Assembly (NCBI GenBank): GCA_026196445.1
Contig: JAPHTE010000165.1
Coordinates: forward strand, 1-10,217
Reading direction: 5' to 3'
Source of the DNA: Lysobacterales bacterium
GTDB lineage: Bacteria; Pseudomonadota; Gammaproteobacteria; Xanthomonadales; SZUA-36
Length of the DNA: 10,217 nucleotides
The notes beneath the pieces were generated by a model, which worked only from the letters and a program-made list of their open reading frames with translations, had not been told where the DNA came from and did not search any database. Made by a program: the position numbers and the translations under genes. Each line of letters opens with the position of its first letter. Positions within the stretch are counted from its first letter, which is position 1. Below are positions 1 through 6,302 of the stretch, in pieces.

Positions 1-1
1 A

Positions 2-235
2 GCCGGTGGACTGTTCCCGGAGGGTTCGGGCGTCGGTCACGACACCGAAGCCAAGGTGACGATCTGGACCGACCGTGCAGGATTTGAAAGTGAGCTGGAC
101 GATTTTGCCACCCGGGTCGAAGCGGCAGTGGCGGCCAGTCCGGATAACCTGGAGGCTCTGAAAGCTGCCACAGGGCCGGTGTTTCAAGCTTGCAAAAGCT
201 GTCATGAAGGCTATCGCGTAGAAAAGGAAGACTAG
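2..235 (+). CDS. Cytochrome c' (C-terminal part)
   Basis: This is the 3' end of a gene whose start lies outside the window; about 77 codons are visible before the TAG stop at 233-235. The frame ends with the haem-attachment motif CKSCH followed by a short tail (EGYRVEKED). A single CxxCH within about 15 residues of the C-terminus is the hallmark of class II cytochromes (cytochrome c', PF01322), four-helix-bundle periplasmic haem proteins of about 130-150 residues. The residues before it (VFQACKSCHEGYR) fit the last helix of that fold, where the His of CxxCH is the proximal haem ligand. Family members bind NO and CO or transfer electrons in the periplasm; the exact role here is unknown. The next cytochrome gene starts 22 bp downstream on the same strand, so the two probably share a transcript and function. 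The signal peptide and first helices cannot be checked. Confidence 0.88.
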   Translation, partial: AGGLFPEGSGVGHDTEAKVTIWTDRAGFESELDDFATRVEAAVAASPDNLEALKAATGPVFQACKSCHEGYRVEKED

Positions 236-257
236 GCTCCAGTCAGAGAGCGTTATC

Positions 258-1133
258 TTGAAGCGCATCGTCCTACTGCTGGCCGTGGCAGTGCTCGCAC
301 TGCTCTATATCACGTGGCCACGCACGCTGCCCCAGGGCATCCTGACTGCACATGAACCTGATACGGCCAATGGTGAGCGTATGTTTCATGCCGGCGGTTG
401 TGCTTCCTGCCACGCTTCTGGTGATGATACAGTTCCGCTGCTGGGCGGTGGGCTGGAGATTGACTCTCCATACGGTGTGTTCCGGGTACCGAATATCTCA
501 CCGGACCCGGAATTCGGCATTGGCGCATGGACGCTGCTGGAATTCGTCAACGCCATGAAAATGGGGGTTTCACGCGACGGGCATCACTATTACCCGGCTT
601 TCCCGTATGCTTCCTATACGCGCATGCGTGTTGAAGACATTGTGGATTTGAAGGCTTACCTGGACACGTTACCCGCCATTCAAACCCGTAACCGGGAGCA
701 CAGCCTGGCGTTTCCCTGGAATATCCGCGCCGGAATCGGCCTCTGGAAACTGCTCAACCTCGACGCCGGGCCAGTGGTGTCCGGCCTGCCGGATGACGCT
801 GAAACCAGGCGAGGACAATACCTGGTGGAAGGGCCGGGTCACTGCGGTGAATGTCATACTCCCAGGGACTGGACCGGTGGCTTGCGGACCAATCGCTGGT
901 TGGCCGGCGCACCGGACCCCGGCGGTGAAGGCCGCGTACCGAACATAACCCCGGCCGGTCTGCAAGACTGGTCAAAGAGTGATATCGCCTATTACCTGCA
1001 ATCGGGTTTTACACCGGATTTCGATACCGTCGGTGGTTCGATGGTAGAGGTGCAGGAAAACATGGCGAAGTTGCCGGCGGAGGACCTCGAAGCCATTGGC
1101 GCGTACCTGGAGGCAATTCCAGCCTTGGACTGA
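258..1133 (+). CDS. Membrane-anchored diheme cytochrome c
   Basis: A 291-residue protein with a hydrophobic N-terminus (residues 4-19, after MKR) that acts as an uncleaved anchor or signal peptide, placing the rest in the periplasm. Two haem-binding motifs are visible: CASCH at 48-52 and CGECH at 196-200, each opening a cytochrome c domain of about 100-140 residues. The first domain has the RVPNISPD and YPAFPY motifs typical of diheme cytochromes that accept electrons from periplasmic dehydrogenases; the second repeats the VPNITP element. The start used is TTG at 258, preceded by a modest purine stretch (AGAGAG). No upstream start keeps the anchor intact as well, but TTG makes the exact start somewhat uncertain. 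It lies 22 bp behind the cytochrome c' gene, so the likely role is periplasmic electron transfer with cytochrome c' as partner. No dehydrogenase is visible in the window, so its electron donor is unknown. Confidence 0.87.
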   Translation: MKRIVLLLAVAVLALLYITWPRTLPQGILTAHEPDTANGERMFHAGGCASCHASGDDTVPLLGGGLEIDSPYGVFRVPNISPDPEFGIGAWTLLEFVNAMKMGVSRDGHHYYPAFPYASYTRMRVEDIVDLKAYLDTLPAIQTRNREHSLAFPWNIRAGIGLWKLLNLDAGPVVSGLPDDAETRRGQYLVEGPGHCGECHTPRDWTGGLRTNRWLAGAPDPGGEGRVPNITPAGLQDWSKSDIAYYLQSGFTPDFDTVGGSMVEVQENMAKLPAEDLEAIGAYLEAIPALD

Positions 1134-1150
1134 CCCCGTCCTGGTCCAGC

Positions 1151-1184
1151 GTAGCTTCAGATTAGAAAAAGTGAATTTGGCTAC
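1151..1184. terminator. Possible bidirectional terminator hairpin
   Basis: The short gap between two convergent genes contains a possible stem: GTAGC (1151-1155) pairs with GCTAC (1180-1184), and CAGATT (1158-1163) pairs with AATTTG (1174-1179, one G-U pair), with a two-base bulge and a 10-base loop. On the + strand it is followed by TTTCTG, a weak U-tract. It overlaps the stop codon of the minus-strand gene. The position between convergent genes favours a terminator, but the stem is AU-rich and imperfect, so the call is weak. Confidence 0.27.
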
Positions 1185-1942
1185 TTTCTGACGAACTTGT
1201 ATACAAAGCGGTCTGTCTTGCCACGGATGGCCGGGTCAAACACGCTAAGCGTGTGATCATCGTCCTTGTTGCGCAGGAATTCGGCCTCTGCTTCCAGCGA
1301 AAAACAGCTATCGGCAAAACTGTCTTTTACGACTTGCGGGTCAACACGGTGCAAATCCTGCGCAACTTCGGCCCGATCGCCGCCGGGATTGGCCACGTGG
1401 TCTACCAGGCCTAGCACAGCACCGGGTTTCATCGCGGCGCACAGCTTGTCCAGCAACAGGTCCTCGTCAATGGCTTGCCAGCCCTGGTCCATGTTGGCGA
1501 ACAGGAAGTCATGCCAGGTTAACACCAGCAGGGCGGCGTCCAGCGAGTTGTCGTCGAACTCCAGGTCATCGGCCTCGCTGAGGACGGTTTTGGTATTGGC
1601 AAGACGTCCATCGGCATGGCGTTTCTGGTGGGCTTCTCCGACAAACGACATGTAGGCCTGGTTGTTGTGGGCGATGACCTTGCCATCCTCGCCGACCAGT
1701 GAATCAAGCAGCTCGGTATAGTAACCCCCGCCGGCGAACATTTCGAAGACCGTCATACCCGGTTTGACTTCGAAAAAGGAAAGCACCTTGTCAGGTTTGC
1801 GGCCAGTATCCCTGGCCACGTCCTGTGCAGGCCGTTGCGGGTTGGCGATCGCGTTGGCAACCGCTTCATTGATTTCGGCACTGCCACCCTGTGGGCAGGG
1901 TGAAGTCAGAAACAGGCTGAACATAATGGCGGAACAACTCAT
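1181..1942 (-). CDS. Predicted SAM-dependent methyltransferase with signal-like N-terminus
   Basis: A 253-residue class I (Rossmann-fold) methyltransferase-like protein. SAM-binding motif I is seen as VFEMFAGGGYYTELL (about residues 65-79), preceded by KPGMTV, which is typical of beta strand 1. An acidic/hydrophobic stretch LDAALLVLTWHD matches the motif IV region, and the end GKTDRFVYKFVRK resembles the predicted methyltransferases of the COG4798 type. The substrate is unknown. The N-terminus (MSCSAIMFSLFLTSPC) is hydrophobic and looks like a short signal peptide; Cys16 could suggest a lipoprotein, but the preceding LTSP is a poor lipobox. Start ATG at 1942 is supported by AGAGGG (1951-1956) eight bases upstream; Met7 is a less well supported alternative. 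A TATAAT box lies just upstream, so the gene probably has its own promoter instead of reading through from the protease gene 183 bp upstream. It converges with the cytochrome gene. Confidence 0.75.
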   Translation of the reverse strand: MSCSAIMFSLFLTSPCPQGGSAEINEAVANAIANPQRPAQDVARDTGRKPDKVLSFFEVKPGMTVFEMFAGGGYYTELLDSLVGEDGKVIAHNNQAYMSFVGEAHQKRHADGRLANTKTVLSEADDLEFDDNSLDAALLVLTWHDFLFANMDQGWQAIDEDLLLDKLCAAMKPGAVLGLVDHVANPGGDRAEVAQDLHRVDPQVVKDSFADSCFSLEAEAEFLRNKDDDHTLSVFDPAIRGKTDRFVYKFVRK

Positions 1943-1971
1943 CGTTTTAACCCTCTTATACCGACCGGCGC

Positions 1972-1977
1972 ATTATA
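1972..1977 (-). promoter_or_regulatory. Candidate -10 box for the methyltransferase gene
   Basis: The minus strand reads a perfect TATAAT here, 30 bases upstream of the methyltransferase ATG and 16 bases upstream of its AGAGGG ribosome binding site. This spacing would give a leader of roughly 20-25 nt. No good TTGACA-like -35 element is seen at 16-18 bp (the region reads TGCATT/ATGCAT), so an activator or weak basal expression may be involved. The call rests on the -10 match and its placement only. Confidence 0.4.
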
Positions 1978-2125
1978 TTGTCAGACGCAAGTAAATGCAT
2001 TTTGGTTACGGTGACCGGTTACAAAAGTACGGTGAAACACCCATTATCCGGTCTGATTGCGGTTTTTCCCGGGAAATGTGAGGCCTGGGACGCCGAGGGC
2101 TATGTCATAGCGGGATATACTGTTT

Positions 2126-3700
2126 TCAGGTCTCTTGTTGCACGGGTTTGGCGCTGATAACAGTCAGCCGGACACGCCTGGCCAGTTGGTTGGTGTCAGG
2201 GATGCCGCTCACGTCGGTGCTCACGGTAGTCTGTTGTCCCGGTTGCAAGGTCCCGCCAATACTCCGCGAGTATGTGCGTAGCCGCCCGGTATCATCGATA
2301 TACTCGACTTTCAATATAATGGCGCCTACGGCTACCGGCGAGTTGTTTCGCACTGCAGCGCCCACGTCACCGTTTTGTGCGAGAAAGGCCTGGGTCTGTA
2401 TGTATTTGCCCGGGTTGTTCGGCATGTCCAGCATTACCAGTTCTCTCTGGGCGTCTTTGCCGGTCGGCGAATTGGATTGGGATGCCGCCTGGTAGTGTTC
2501 GATGGCGGATTCCATGTTTCCAACCCTCTTATCCAGGTTACCGAGCAGGTAGTTTGCCTGGGCCGTTGGTAACAGTTCGAGACTGTGCTCAAGGTCGGTC
2601 CGGGCAGCAACAAAGTTCTTTCGCTCATACCGGGCCTGGCCGCGGCGCAGGTAATGATAGAAGAAGCCGTCGTCGCGTTCCAGGGCATCGCTGTACGCGC
2701 GTTCGGCTCGTCCGAATTGGTCGTTCGCAGCATAAATATCGCCGGACAAGGCACGGAACAGTGCTTCCCTGGGTTCAATTTCTATCGCCTTGGATGCCAG
2801 CGTCCGGGCTTCTTCCAGCTTGTCTTCCGCCAGTGCCTTGCGTGCTTCATCGTGAGCCTTATACGCTGGTGTCTTGCTGCGCAGATATGCGGTCTTGCGC
2901 ATATAAATATCCCGGCCGTATTCCCCCCCTTGCGGCAAATTTTTTGCGGTTTTCCTGTTATTGGCAACACGTTCGGTGGATGGAGGGTGCGAGGCAAACA
3001 AACCCGACAACCAGTCGCTGCGGCGATCTTTGGATAGCTCAACGAAGGTTTCCTGGAGTTCCACTGCACCCTGCGGGTCGTAGCCGGCTGCGGACATGTA
3101 GCGCATACCGTAGAGGTCAGACTCCCGCTCGGCATCCCGCCCGTACTTGGTGGTGATCAGCTGGGCACCCAGTTGCGGCAGGATCATTGCAATTTGCTGA
3201 CCTTGCGTGGACTCGGCCTTGCTGCTGCCGTAGATCATGGCGGCCATCATGCCCACCTGGGTCAACAGGCCTTTCGACTGCTGGCGTGCGCCGTGGGCGG
3301 CGTCGGCATGTATGATTTCGTGGCCCAGCACTGCAGCGAGCTCAGCTTCCGACTCCAATTCTGTCAACAAACCGCGGTTAACCACGATCTTCCCACCGGG
3401 TAAAGCCCAGGCATTGGGTATCGAGTCATTGAGGATATGAAATTCATAGGGTAAATCACGGCTGGATTGTGCTGCCAGTCGGTTGCCAACGGACTGAACA
3501 TACTCGGTCAATGCCGGGTCCAGCAGGTAATCACCACCCTGGGATTGACGCATGGGCGCATACATTTGCTGACCCACGTCACGTTCCCAGCTCTCATCCA
3601 GGTTGGGTAACACGAAATTCTTTTCACCGGTGACCGGATTGGTGCTACACCCGGTTAATGTGAAGGCAAGGACAATAATAGCGAGGAGAATTCTGCGCAT
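2126..3700 (-). CDS. BepA-like M48 metalloprotease lipoprotein with TPR repeats
   Basis: A 524-residue protein whose N-terminus is a clear lipoprotein signal: MRR, a hydrophobic core, then lipobox LTGC with Cys18 as the lipidated residue, followed by STNPVTG. It therefore sits in the periplasm, probably on the outer membrane. The peptidase domain (about 35-245) contains the zinc motif HEIIH at 127-131, the downstream acidic motif AERESD (Glu191 the likely third ligand) and SHPPSTER (His238). His238 matches the regulatory fourth zinc ligand described for E. coli BepA (YfgC). Residues about 280-410 form TPR-like helical repeats. A C-terminal region (about 440-520) looks like a beta-rich Ig/FxLYD-type domain, an extension beyond E. 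coli BepA, which is shorter. BepA helps assemble or degrade outer-membrane beta-barrel proteins such as LptD; a similar envelope quality-control role is inferred. Start ATG at 3700 has GGTGA seven bases upstream. A TATACT at 3734-3739 on this strand may be the -10 box. Confidence 0.88.
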   Translation of the reverse strand: MRRILLAIIVLAFTLTGCSTNPVTGEKNFVLPNLDESWERDVGQQMYAPMRQSQGGDYLLDPALTEYVQSVGNRLAAQSSRDLPYEFHILNDSIPNAWALPGGKIVVNRGLLTELESEAELAAVLGHEIIHADAAHGARQQSKGLLTQVGMMAAMIYGSSKAESTQGQQIAMILPQLGAQLITTKYGRDAERESDLYGMRYMSAAGYDPQGAVELQETFVELSKDRRSDWLSGLFASHPPSTERVANNRKTAKNLPQGGEYGRDIYMRKTAYLRSKTPAYKAHDEARKALAEDKLEEARTLASKAIEIEPREALFRALSGDIYAANDQFGRAERAYSDALERDDGFFYHYLRRGQARYERKNFVAARTDLEHSLELLPTAQANYLLGNLDKRVGNMESAIEHYQAASQSNSPTGKDAQRELVMLDMPNNPGKYIQTQAFLAQNGDVGAAVRNNSPVAVGAIILKVEYIDDTGRLRTYSRSIGGTLQPGQQTTVSTDVSGIPDTNQLARRVRLTVISAKPVQQET

Positions 3701-3834
3701 CGTATTTCACCAGTTTACAAAGTGCCTGTCCAAAGTATAAGTCTTTGTAAGCCTTCGCACCTGAGTATTCGATTGAAGTGAGCTCTCAAAATTGGCTGAT
3801 TTGTGGCTCGGGTGTGTAAATTGCCAATTACTTA

Positions 3835-3863
3835 TTGCAAATTCTTCGGGAAAGCCGTAGATT
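3835..3863 (+). promoter_or_regulatory. Weak candidate promoter for the arginine operon leader
   Basis: TTGCAA at 3835-3840 and TAGATT at 3858-3863 are separated by 17 bp; each matches the sigma-70 consensus at 4 of 6 positions. Transcription would begin near 3870, about 40 nt before the leader ATG. The position suits an attenuator transcript, but other weak pairs exist in this AT-richer region, so this is only the best guess. Confidence 0.22.
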
Positions 3864-3908
3864 CAGCTTCTTGTAGTGAAGTGTCTGTATAGGATCATTG
3901 ATAACCTG

Positions 3909-4004
3909 ATGTTGAAGGGCAAAAAACAATCCAACTGCCGCGCGGTTCGACGAGTGCGACGTACTGGTTTTAATAAAGCCGGCCGGGTTGTCATGTGCCT
4001 CTGA
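3909..4004 (+). CDS. Putative arginine leader peptide (31 aa)
   Basis: A short frame from ATG at 3909 to TGA at 4002 upstream of the arginine operon. Residues 10-19 read CRAVRRVRRT, and there are six arginines in all (11, 14, 15, 17, 18, 26); five fall within eight codons (3939-3962). Three of the six are CGA, a codon I do not find among the 22 arginine codons of the neighbouring argG. Such clustering of the end-product amino acid, just ahead of an intrinsic terminator and the matching biosynthetic operon, is the design of leader peptides like those of his, leu and trp. Ribosome stalling on the cluster would signal shortage of charged arginyl-tRNA. The stop codon lies 23 bases before the terminator stem. 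Against it: the ribosome binding site is weak (AGGA at 3891-3894 is about 14 bases from the ATG), so initiation could be poor or at another codon. No stable function is expected for the peptide itself. Confidence 0.6.
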   Translation: MLKGKKQSNCRAVRRVRRTGFNKAGRVVMCL

Positions 4005-4037
4005 AAAAGACACGTTGAAGAATTAGAAAACCCAGCC
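3964..4037 (+). promoter_or_regulatory. Putative antiterminator and leader hairpin of an arginine attenuator
   Basis: Two structures compete in the leader RNA. Segment GGCCGGGTT (3981-3989) can pair with AACCCAGCC (4029-4037), the 5' arm of the terminator, in 8 of 9 positions (one C-A mismatch); this would block the terminator. Just upstream, CTGGTTTT (3964-3971) can pair with AAAGCCGG (3975-3982) around an AAT loop, directly after the arginine codons, and overlaps the antiterminator strand by two bases. A ribosome held at the arginine cluster would leave 3981-3989 free, allowing antitermination. A ribosome reaching the stop codon at 4002 would cover much of that segment and let the terminator form. 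The pairings are seen in the sequence; the regulatory behaviour is inferred. Confidence 0.55.
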
Positions 4038-4054
4038 AACGGCTGGGTTTTTTT
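4027..4054 (+). terminator. Intrinsic terminator (attenuator) before argF'
   Basis: A perfect stem AAAACCCAGCC / GGCTGGGTTTT (4027-4037 and 4041-4051) with a three-base AAC loop runs directly into a T-tract of seven (4048-4054) and then GTTTT. This is a textbook Rho-independent terminator for plus-strand transcription. No annotated plus-strand gene lies upstream in the intergenic region, and the terminator ends only 38 bp before the argF' start. It therefore most likely acts on the arginine operon's own leader transcript. The reverse strand has a poorer T-run (TTTTCTAATT), so termination for minus-strand transcripts is less likely. Confidence 0.85.
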
Positions 4055-4092
4055 GTTTTGGGCAGGTAAAAACTCTAAATGGAGATATCGAA

Positions 4093-5097
4093 GTGAAGCA
4101 TTTCTTATCCACCAGTGAATGGTCGGCAGAAGATCTGGAATCCTTGTTGCAACTGGCAGGGGAATTGAAGCAGAACCCCCTGAACTCGAGCCTCAAGGGG
4201 CGTTCGATTGCGCTGCTGTTTCTCAACCCATCCATGCGTACGCGGACCTCGTTTGAACTGGGCATGCAACAACTGGGGGGAATCGCCATCGTCCTGCAGC
4301 CCGGTAAGGATGCCTGGGGACTGGAGTTCGAAGCCGGCGCCATCATGGACGGTGACGCCGAAGAGCACATCGTGGAAGCGGCCGGCGTGCTGTCACGTTA
4401 TTGCGACCTGATCGGCATAAGGGCGTTTCCATCTTTTGTCGATTGGTCGAAAGACCGTGAGGACCAGCTGATTAAAACGTTGGCACAGCATGCGAGCGTA
4501 CCGGTGATCAACATGGAAACGATCGTGCACCCCTGCCAGGAACTGGCCATGATGCAGGCGCTGAAGGACAGGATGGGCAATGTCGCGGGCCGTAAGATGG
4601 TGCTGACCTGGACCTGGCACCCCCGACCGCTGAATACCGCCGTGGCAAATTCCGCGCTGATGATCGGCACCAAGTTCGGCATGGATGTGACCCTGCTGTG
4701 CCCCGAGCCTGCTTACCTGCTGGATTCACAATTCATGGATGCGGCCCGGGACAACGCGGCAATCATGGGCGGAGCATTTCAGGTCAGTCACGATATCGAG
4801 ACTGCTTACGACGGGGCTGATTTTGTCTACGCCAAGAGTTGGGGCGCCTTACCATTTTATGGCCGGCCGGAACAGGAATTCGAGTTGCGCAAAAAGTACC
4901 GCCATTTCATTGTAGACGAAGAAAAAATGGCCCTGACCAACAACGGGCTGTTCAGCCATTGCCTGCCGTTGAGGCGCAACATCAAGGCCACCGACGGCGT
5001 TATGGATGCGCCATACTGCCTGGCGCTGGAAGAGGCCGAGAACCGCTTGCACGTGCAAAAGGCACTGATGATGACATTGCTGGGGGCAGAACAATGA
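4093..5097 (+). CDS. argF': N-acetylornithine carbamoyltransferase
   Basis: This 334-residue enzyme transfers a carbamoyl group from carbamoyl phosphate to N-acetyl-L-ornithine, giving N-acetyl-L-citrulline in the cytoplasm. It aligns in memory closely with the Xanthomonas campestris enzyme (about 339 aa). The carbamoyl phosphate motif is SMRTR (47-51), with Trp75 nearby. Glu90 in DGDAEEHI corresponds to Glu92 of the Xanthomonas protein, the residue that distinguishes acetyl- from succinyl-ornithine enzymes. HPCQ, the family-typical WTWHPRPLNTAVANS and HCLPLRRNIK follow; Lys298 corresponds to the carboxylated Lys302 of Xanthomonas. These features exclude ordinary ornithine carbamoyltransferase. 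Start is GTG at 4093, with GGAGA at 4081-4085 seven bases upstream. It is the first gene of the operon and sits behind the leader terminator, so attenuation there would control all six genes. Its stop overlaps the argG start (ATGA). Confidence 0.95.
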   Translation: MKHFLSTSEWSAEDLESLLQLAGELKQNPLNSSLKGRSIALLFLNPSMRTRTSFELGMQQLGGIAIVLQPGKDAWGLEFEAGAIMDGDAEEHIVEAAGVLSRYCDLIGIRAFPSFVDWSKDREDQLIKTLAQHASVPVINMETIVHPCQELAMMQALKDRMGNVAGRKMVLTWTWHPRPLNTAVANSALMIGTKFGMDVTLLCPEPAYLLDSQFMDAARDNAAIMGGAFQVSHDIETAYDGADFVYAKSWGALPFYGRPEQEFELRKKYRHFIVDEEKMALTNNGLFSHCLPLRRNIKATDGVMDAPYCLALEEAENRLHVQKALMMTLLGAEQ

Positions 5098-6302
5098 ATA
5101 CACAAAAAACCCCGATCGTACTCGCGTTTTCAGGCGGCCTGGACACCAGCTACTGCGTGCTGGTGCTGAAGGAACAGGGTTATGAGGTGCACACCGTGTT
5201 CGTCGACACGGGGGGGCTGCGCGCGGACGAGGTGAATTGGATCGAGGAACGCGCCATGTCACTGGGCGCACACCAGCACCACCGGGTAGACGCCAGCCAG
5301 ATGATCTGGGATGAGTTCGTCGTGCCCCTGATATGGAGCCAGTCGAGGATGCTGGGTGAATACCCGATGCTGTGTTCCGATCGTTACCTGATCGTCAGGC
5401 TGAGCCTGCAGTTGTGCGATGAGCTTGGTACGCGCCACTTTGCCCACGGCTGTACCGGCATGGGCAATGACCAGATGCGTTTTGACCAGACGGTGCGCAG
5501 CGTGGGGGATTATGAAATTCACGCACCGATCAGGGACCTGCAAAAGGAGTCCGGCAACCTCAGGGACATCGAGATCGAGTACCTGGAAAAGGCCGGTCAT
5601 TCGATCCCGCAAAAGACCGGCAAATATTCGATCAATGAAAACCTGCTGGGCGTGACCATCTCCGGTAGCGAGATCGACCAGTTCGAATCCCCCGGCCCGG
5701 AAACCTGGCAGACCAGCCGTCCCAGGGAGGAATGGCCGGCACAGCCATTGCGCGTCGATATCCGTTTTGAAAAAGGCGAAGCCGTTGCCATTGACGGGGA
5801 GCAGATGGCCGGCCCGGAGATTTTGCAGCAGTTAAACAAGTTATTCGGTGCCTACGGGGTTGGCCGTCATATCTACACCGGTGATGTCACCATTGGACTG
5901 AAGGGCAGGATCGTTTTTGAATGTCCCGGTATCGACGCCTTGCTGGTGGCCCACCAGGCGTTGGAAGATTGTGTCAACACGCGTTTTCAGAACCAGTTCC
6001 GGCACCTGGTCGCCCAGCGCTGGGCGGAACTGGTCTACGCCGGTTTCTTCTACGAGCCGCACAAGCAGGATCTCGAAGCCTACCTGGCCAGCTCACAGAC
6101 ATATGTGACCGGCACGGTGACACTGGAGTCAACGGGCGGTTCGATGCACGCGGTTGCCGTGGATTCCGATTTCATCATCCAGGACCCCAACGCGATATAC
6201 GCCCAGAGCTGCACCTGGTCGCCGGCCGAGGCAGAGGGCTTTATCAAGCTGACCGGCCAGAGTTCGACCATGGCCCAGCGGATCAGGGAAAAAGCTAAAT
6301 GA
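5094..6302 (+). CDS. argG: Argininosuccinate synthase
   Basis: A 402-residue enzyme that joins citrulline and aspartate using ATP to make argininosuccinate, the penultimate step to arginine. The ATP-binding PP-loop SGGLDTS is at 13-19. GCTGMGNDQMRF at 119-130 is the second signature, with Met where many bacterial enzymes have Lys (GCTGKGNDQ); I recall the same Met in Xanthomonas. APIRDLQ and YSINENLLG, plus GLKGRIVFE, complete the family pattern. The frame stays open well upstream to 4839, inside argF', but the start chosen is ATG 5094: it gives the normal family length and places SGGLDTS near the N-terminus. It overlaps the argF' stop by 4 bp, and a G-rich stretch at 5082-5087 may serve as ribosome binding site. 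All 22 arginine codons are CGC, CGT, CGG or AGG. The end overlaps argE by 4 bp. Confidence 0.96.
   Translation: MNTQKTPIVLAFSGGLDTSYCVLVLKEQGYEVHTVFVDTGGLRADEVNWIEERAMSLGAHQHHRVDASQMIWDEFVVPLIWSQSRMLGEYPMLCSDRYLIVRLSLQLCDELGTRHFAHGCTGMGNDQMRFDQTVRSVGDYEIHAPIRDLQKESGNLRDIEIEYLEKAGHSIPQKTGKYSINENLLGVTISGSEIDQFESPGPETWQTSRPREEWPAQPLRVDIRFEKGEAVAIDGEQMAGPEILQQLNKLFGAYGVGRHIYTGDVTIGLKGRIVFECPGIDALLVAHQALEDCVNTRFQNQFRHLVAQRWAELVYAGFFYEPHKQDLEAYLASSQTYVTGTVTLESTGGSMHAVAVDSDFIIQDPNAIYAQSCTWSPAEAEGFIKLTGQSSTMAQRIREKAK

Larger units (their letters stand above)
3701..4092. other. Divergent intergenic region: protease promoter side and arginine-operon leader
   Basis: This 392-bp stretch separates the minus-strand protease gene from the plus-strand arginine operon. 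The first part (about 3701-3780) should hold the protease promoter; a TATACT lies at 3734-3739 on the minus strand without a convincing -35. The middle (about 3790-3900) should hold the arginine promoter; the best pair I see is the weak TTGCAA (3835-3840), 17 bp, TAGATT (3858-3863). The last part holds the arginine-rich leader frame, a competing antiterminator strand and the terminator, each listed separately. I saw no clear ArgR operator (paired TGAAT/ATTCA half-sites) and no tRNA. Confidence 0.6.

Noticed and set aside
2065..2076. Perfect 12-bp palindrome TTTCCCGGGAAA in the gap after the protease gene
   Set aside because: It has no loop and no T-tract on the protease strand, so it does not make a terminator. 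It could be a protein-binding site, but nothing supports one.
2099..2111. Inverted repeat GCTAT-GTC-ATAGC just after the protease stop
   Set aside because: The stem is only five base pairs and is not followed by a T-tract on the minus strand. It is too short to call a terminator or operator.
3762..3780. TGAGTATTCGATTGA, loosely similar to an ArgR box
   Set aside because: The half-sites do not match the TGAAT/ATTCA pair or its spacing, and it lies closer to the protease promoter than to the arginine leader.
3828..4013. A 61-codon minus-strand reading frame in the intergenic region
   Set aside because: It has no recognisable motif or ribosome binding site, lies antisense to the leader frame and terminator side, and has no coding-like composition. 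The plus-strand leader explains the region better.
4839..5093. Upstream extension of the argG frame inside argF'
   Set aside because: The added residues do not resemble argininosuccinate synthase and lie entirely within argF'. The ATG at 5094 gives the normal family length.
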